Shown here: piece after piece, positions 5,821 to 5,925 of the stretch
Position numbering within the stretch: the stretch's first letter is position 1
How the letters are laid out: each line of letters starts with the position of its first letter
NCBI GenBank assembly: GCA_903907475.1
Contig: CAIVOB010000129.1
Location: forward strand, 1-5,925
DNA from: Candidatus Omnitrophota bacterium
GTDB taxonomy: Bacteria > Omnitrophota > Gorgyraeia > Gygaellales > Profunditerraquicolaceae
Direction: 5' to 3'
Length of the DNA: 5,925 bases
Translations under genes and position numbers: made by a program
Notes under the pieces: model-generated
Told to the model about the DNA's origin: nothing
Database searches by the model: none
Seen by the model: only the letters and a program-made list of their open reading frames with translations

Positions 5821-5862
5821 ATGTGTAAGAGCTGTGGTTGTAAGAAAAAACCGAGAAAATAA
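5821..5862 (+). CDS. Cysteine-rich microprotein MCKSCGCKKKPRK
   Basis: This is a 13-codon frame, ATG to TAA, encoding MCKSCGCKKKPRK. Three of its first seven residues are cysteines in a CxxCxC arrangement (C2, C5, C7), and the tail is strongly basic (five K/R in the last six residues). Such a cluster could hold a metal ion or an iron-sulfur cluster, or exchange disulfides. The MCxxCGC start resembles the N-terminal metal-binding motif of the nickel chaperone HypB, but no GTPase domain follows. An excellent ribosome binding site lies five bases upstream, and the frame begins 19 bases after msrBA, so it is probably on the same transcript. It has no signal peptide. It could instead be a cysteine-sensing leader peptide for whatever lies downstream. 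Translation is likely; function is unknown. Confidence 0.6.
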   Translation: MCKSCGCKKKPRK

Positions 5863-5925
5863 TAATTTAAGGGGAATATTTTTGTTATGAAGTAAAGTTA
5901 ACCGCGGTTCTAGAATTAGTAGCCG
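5863..5925. other. Unassigned right edge
   Basis: No complete gene is supported here. AAGGGG at 5869-5874 precedes ATG-AAG-TAA at 5887-5895, a two-codon frame. Another plus frame is open from 5871 to the edge but contains no ATG, GTG or TTG. AACCGCGGTT (5900-5909) is a perfect 10-base palindrome. The true start of the next gene may lie beyond the window. Confidence 0.4.

Noticed and set aside
5896..5914. Cluster of restriction-site-like words (GTTAAC, CCGCGG, TCTAGA) suggesting vector sequence
   Set aside because: The overlap of short palindromes is plausible by chance, the surrounding sequence has the same composition as the rest, and no other vector feature is visible.

Overview
The window looks like bacterial chromosome of moderately low GC, densely packed and using the standard bacterial code (TGA is a stop in several genes). 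No RNA genes, CRISPR arrays, insertion sequences or phage genes are visible. Sec signal peptides on methionine sulfoxide reductase and on a superoxide-reductase-like protein point to an organism with a periplasm or equivalent envelope space. A stand-alone RnfD-like protein and a type II secretion/pilus ATPase-type N-terminal domain fused to a membrane segment are compatible with a little-cultivated lineage such as Omnitrophota or Elusimicrobiota. That placement is a guess from gene flavour, not a measurement.

The layout has three blocks. (1) Minus strand, 639 down to 1: a membrane-anchored 140-residue protein with a beta-rich extracytoplasmic domain, then the start of a second membrane protein that runs off the left edge and begins with an MshEN-like domain. 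Neither can be given a function. (2) Plus strand, 721-3559: a near-consensus sigma-70 promoter drives an iron-sulfur uracil-DNA glycosylase of the family 4/5 superfamily, a small S4 RNA-binding protein of the YbcJ type, and the ABC-F ATPase Uup. This is a DNA-maintenance and ribosome-associated housekeeping operon. (3) Plus strand, 3605-5862: a second promoter, very similar to the first, drives a stand-alone NqrB/RnfD-like membrane protein, a secreted desulfoferrodoxin/superoxide-reductase-like protein (start overlapping the previous stop), a secreted MsrB-MsrA fusion, and a 13-residue cysteine-rich microprotein (MCKSCGCKKKPRK) behind an almost perfect Shine-Dalgarno sequence.

The third block is the most interesting part. 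It reads as an envelope redox and oxidative-damage repair cassette: a membrane protein of an electron-transfer family, a possible metal-binding periplasmic protein, and a bifunctional enzyme repairing both methionine sulfoxide epimers. It lacks the usual partners of each component. The two promoters share 31 of 38 bases, far beyond the -35 and -10 hexamers, so blocks 2 and 3 may be co-regulated or may show this organism's extended promoter consensus.

Two genes are too short or too incomplete for routine ORF calling: the partial minus-strand gene at 1-196 and the microprotein at 5821-5862. The RnfD-like gene should start at ATG 3664, not at the upstream in-frame TTG 3637.
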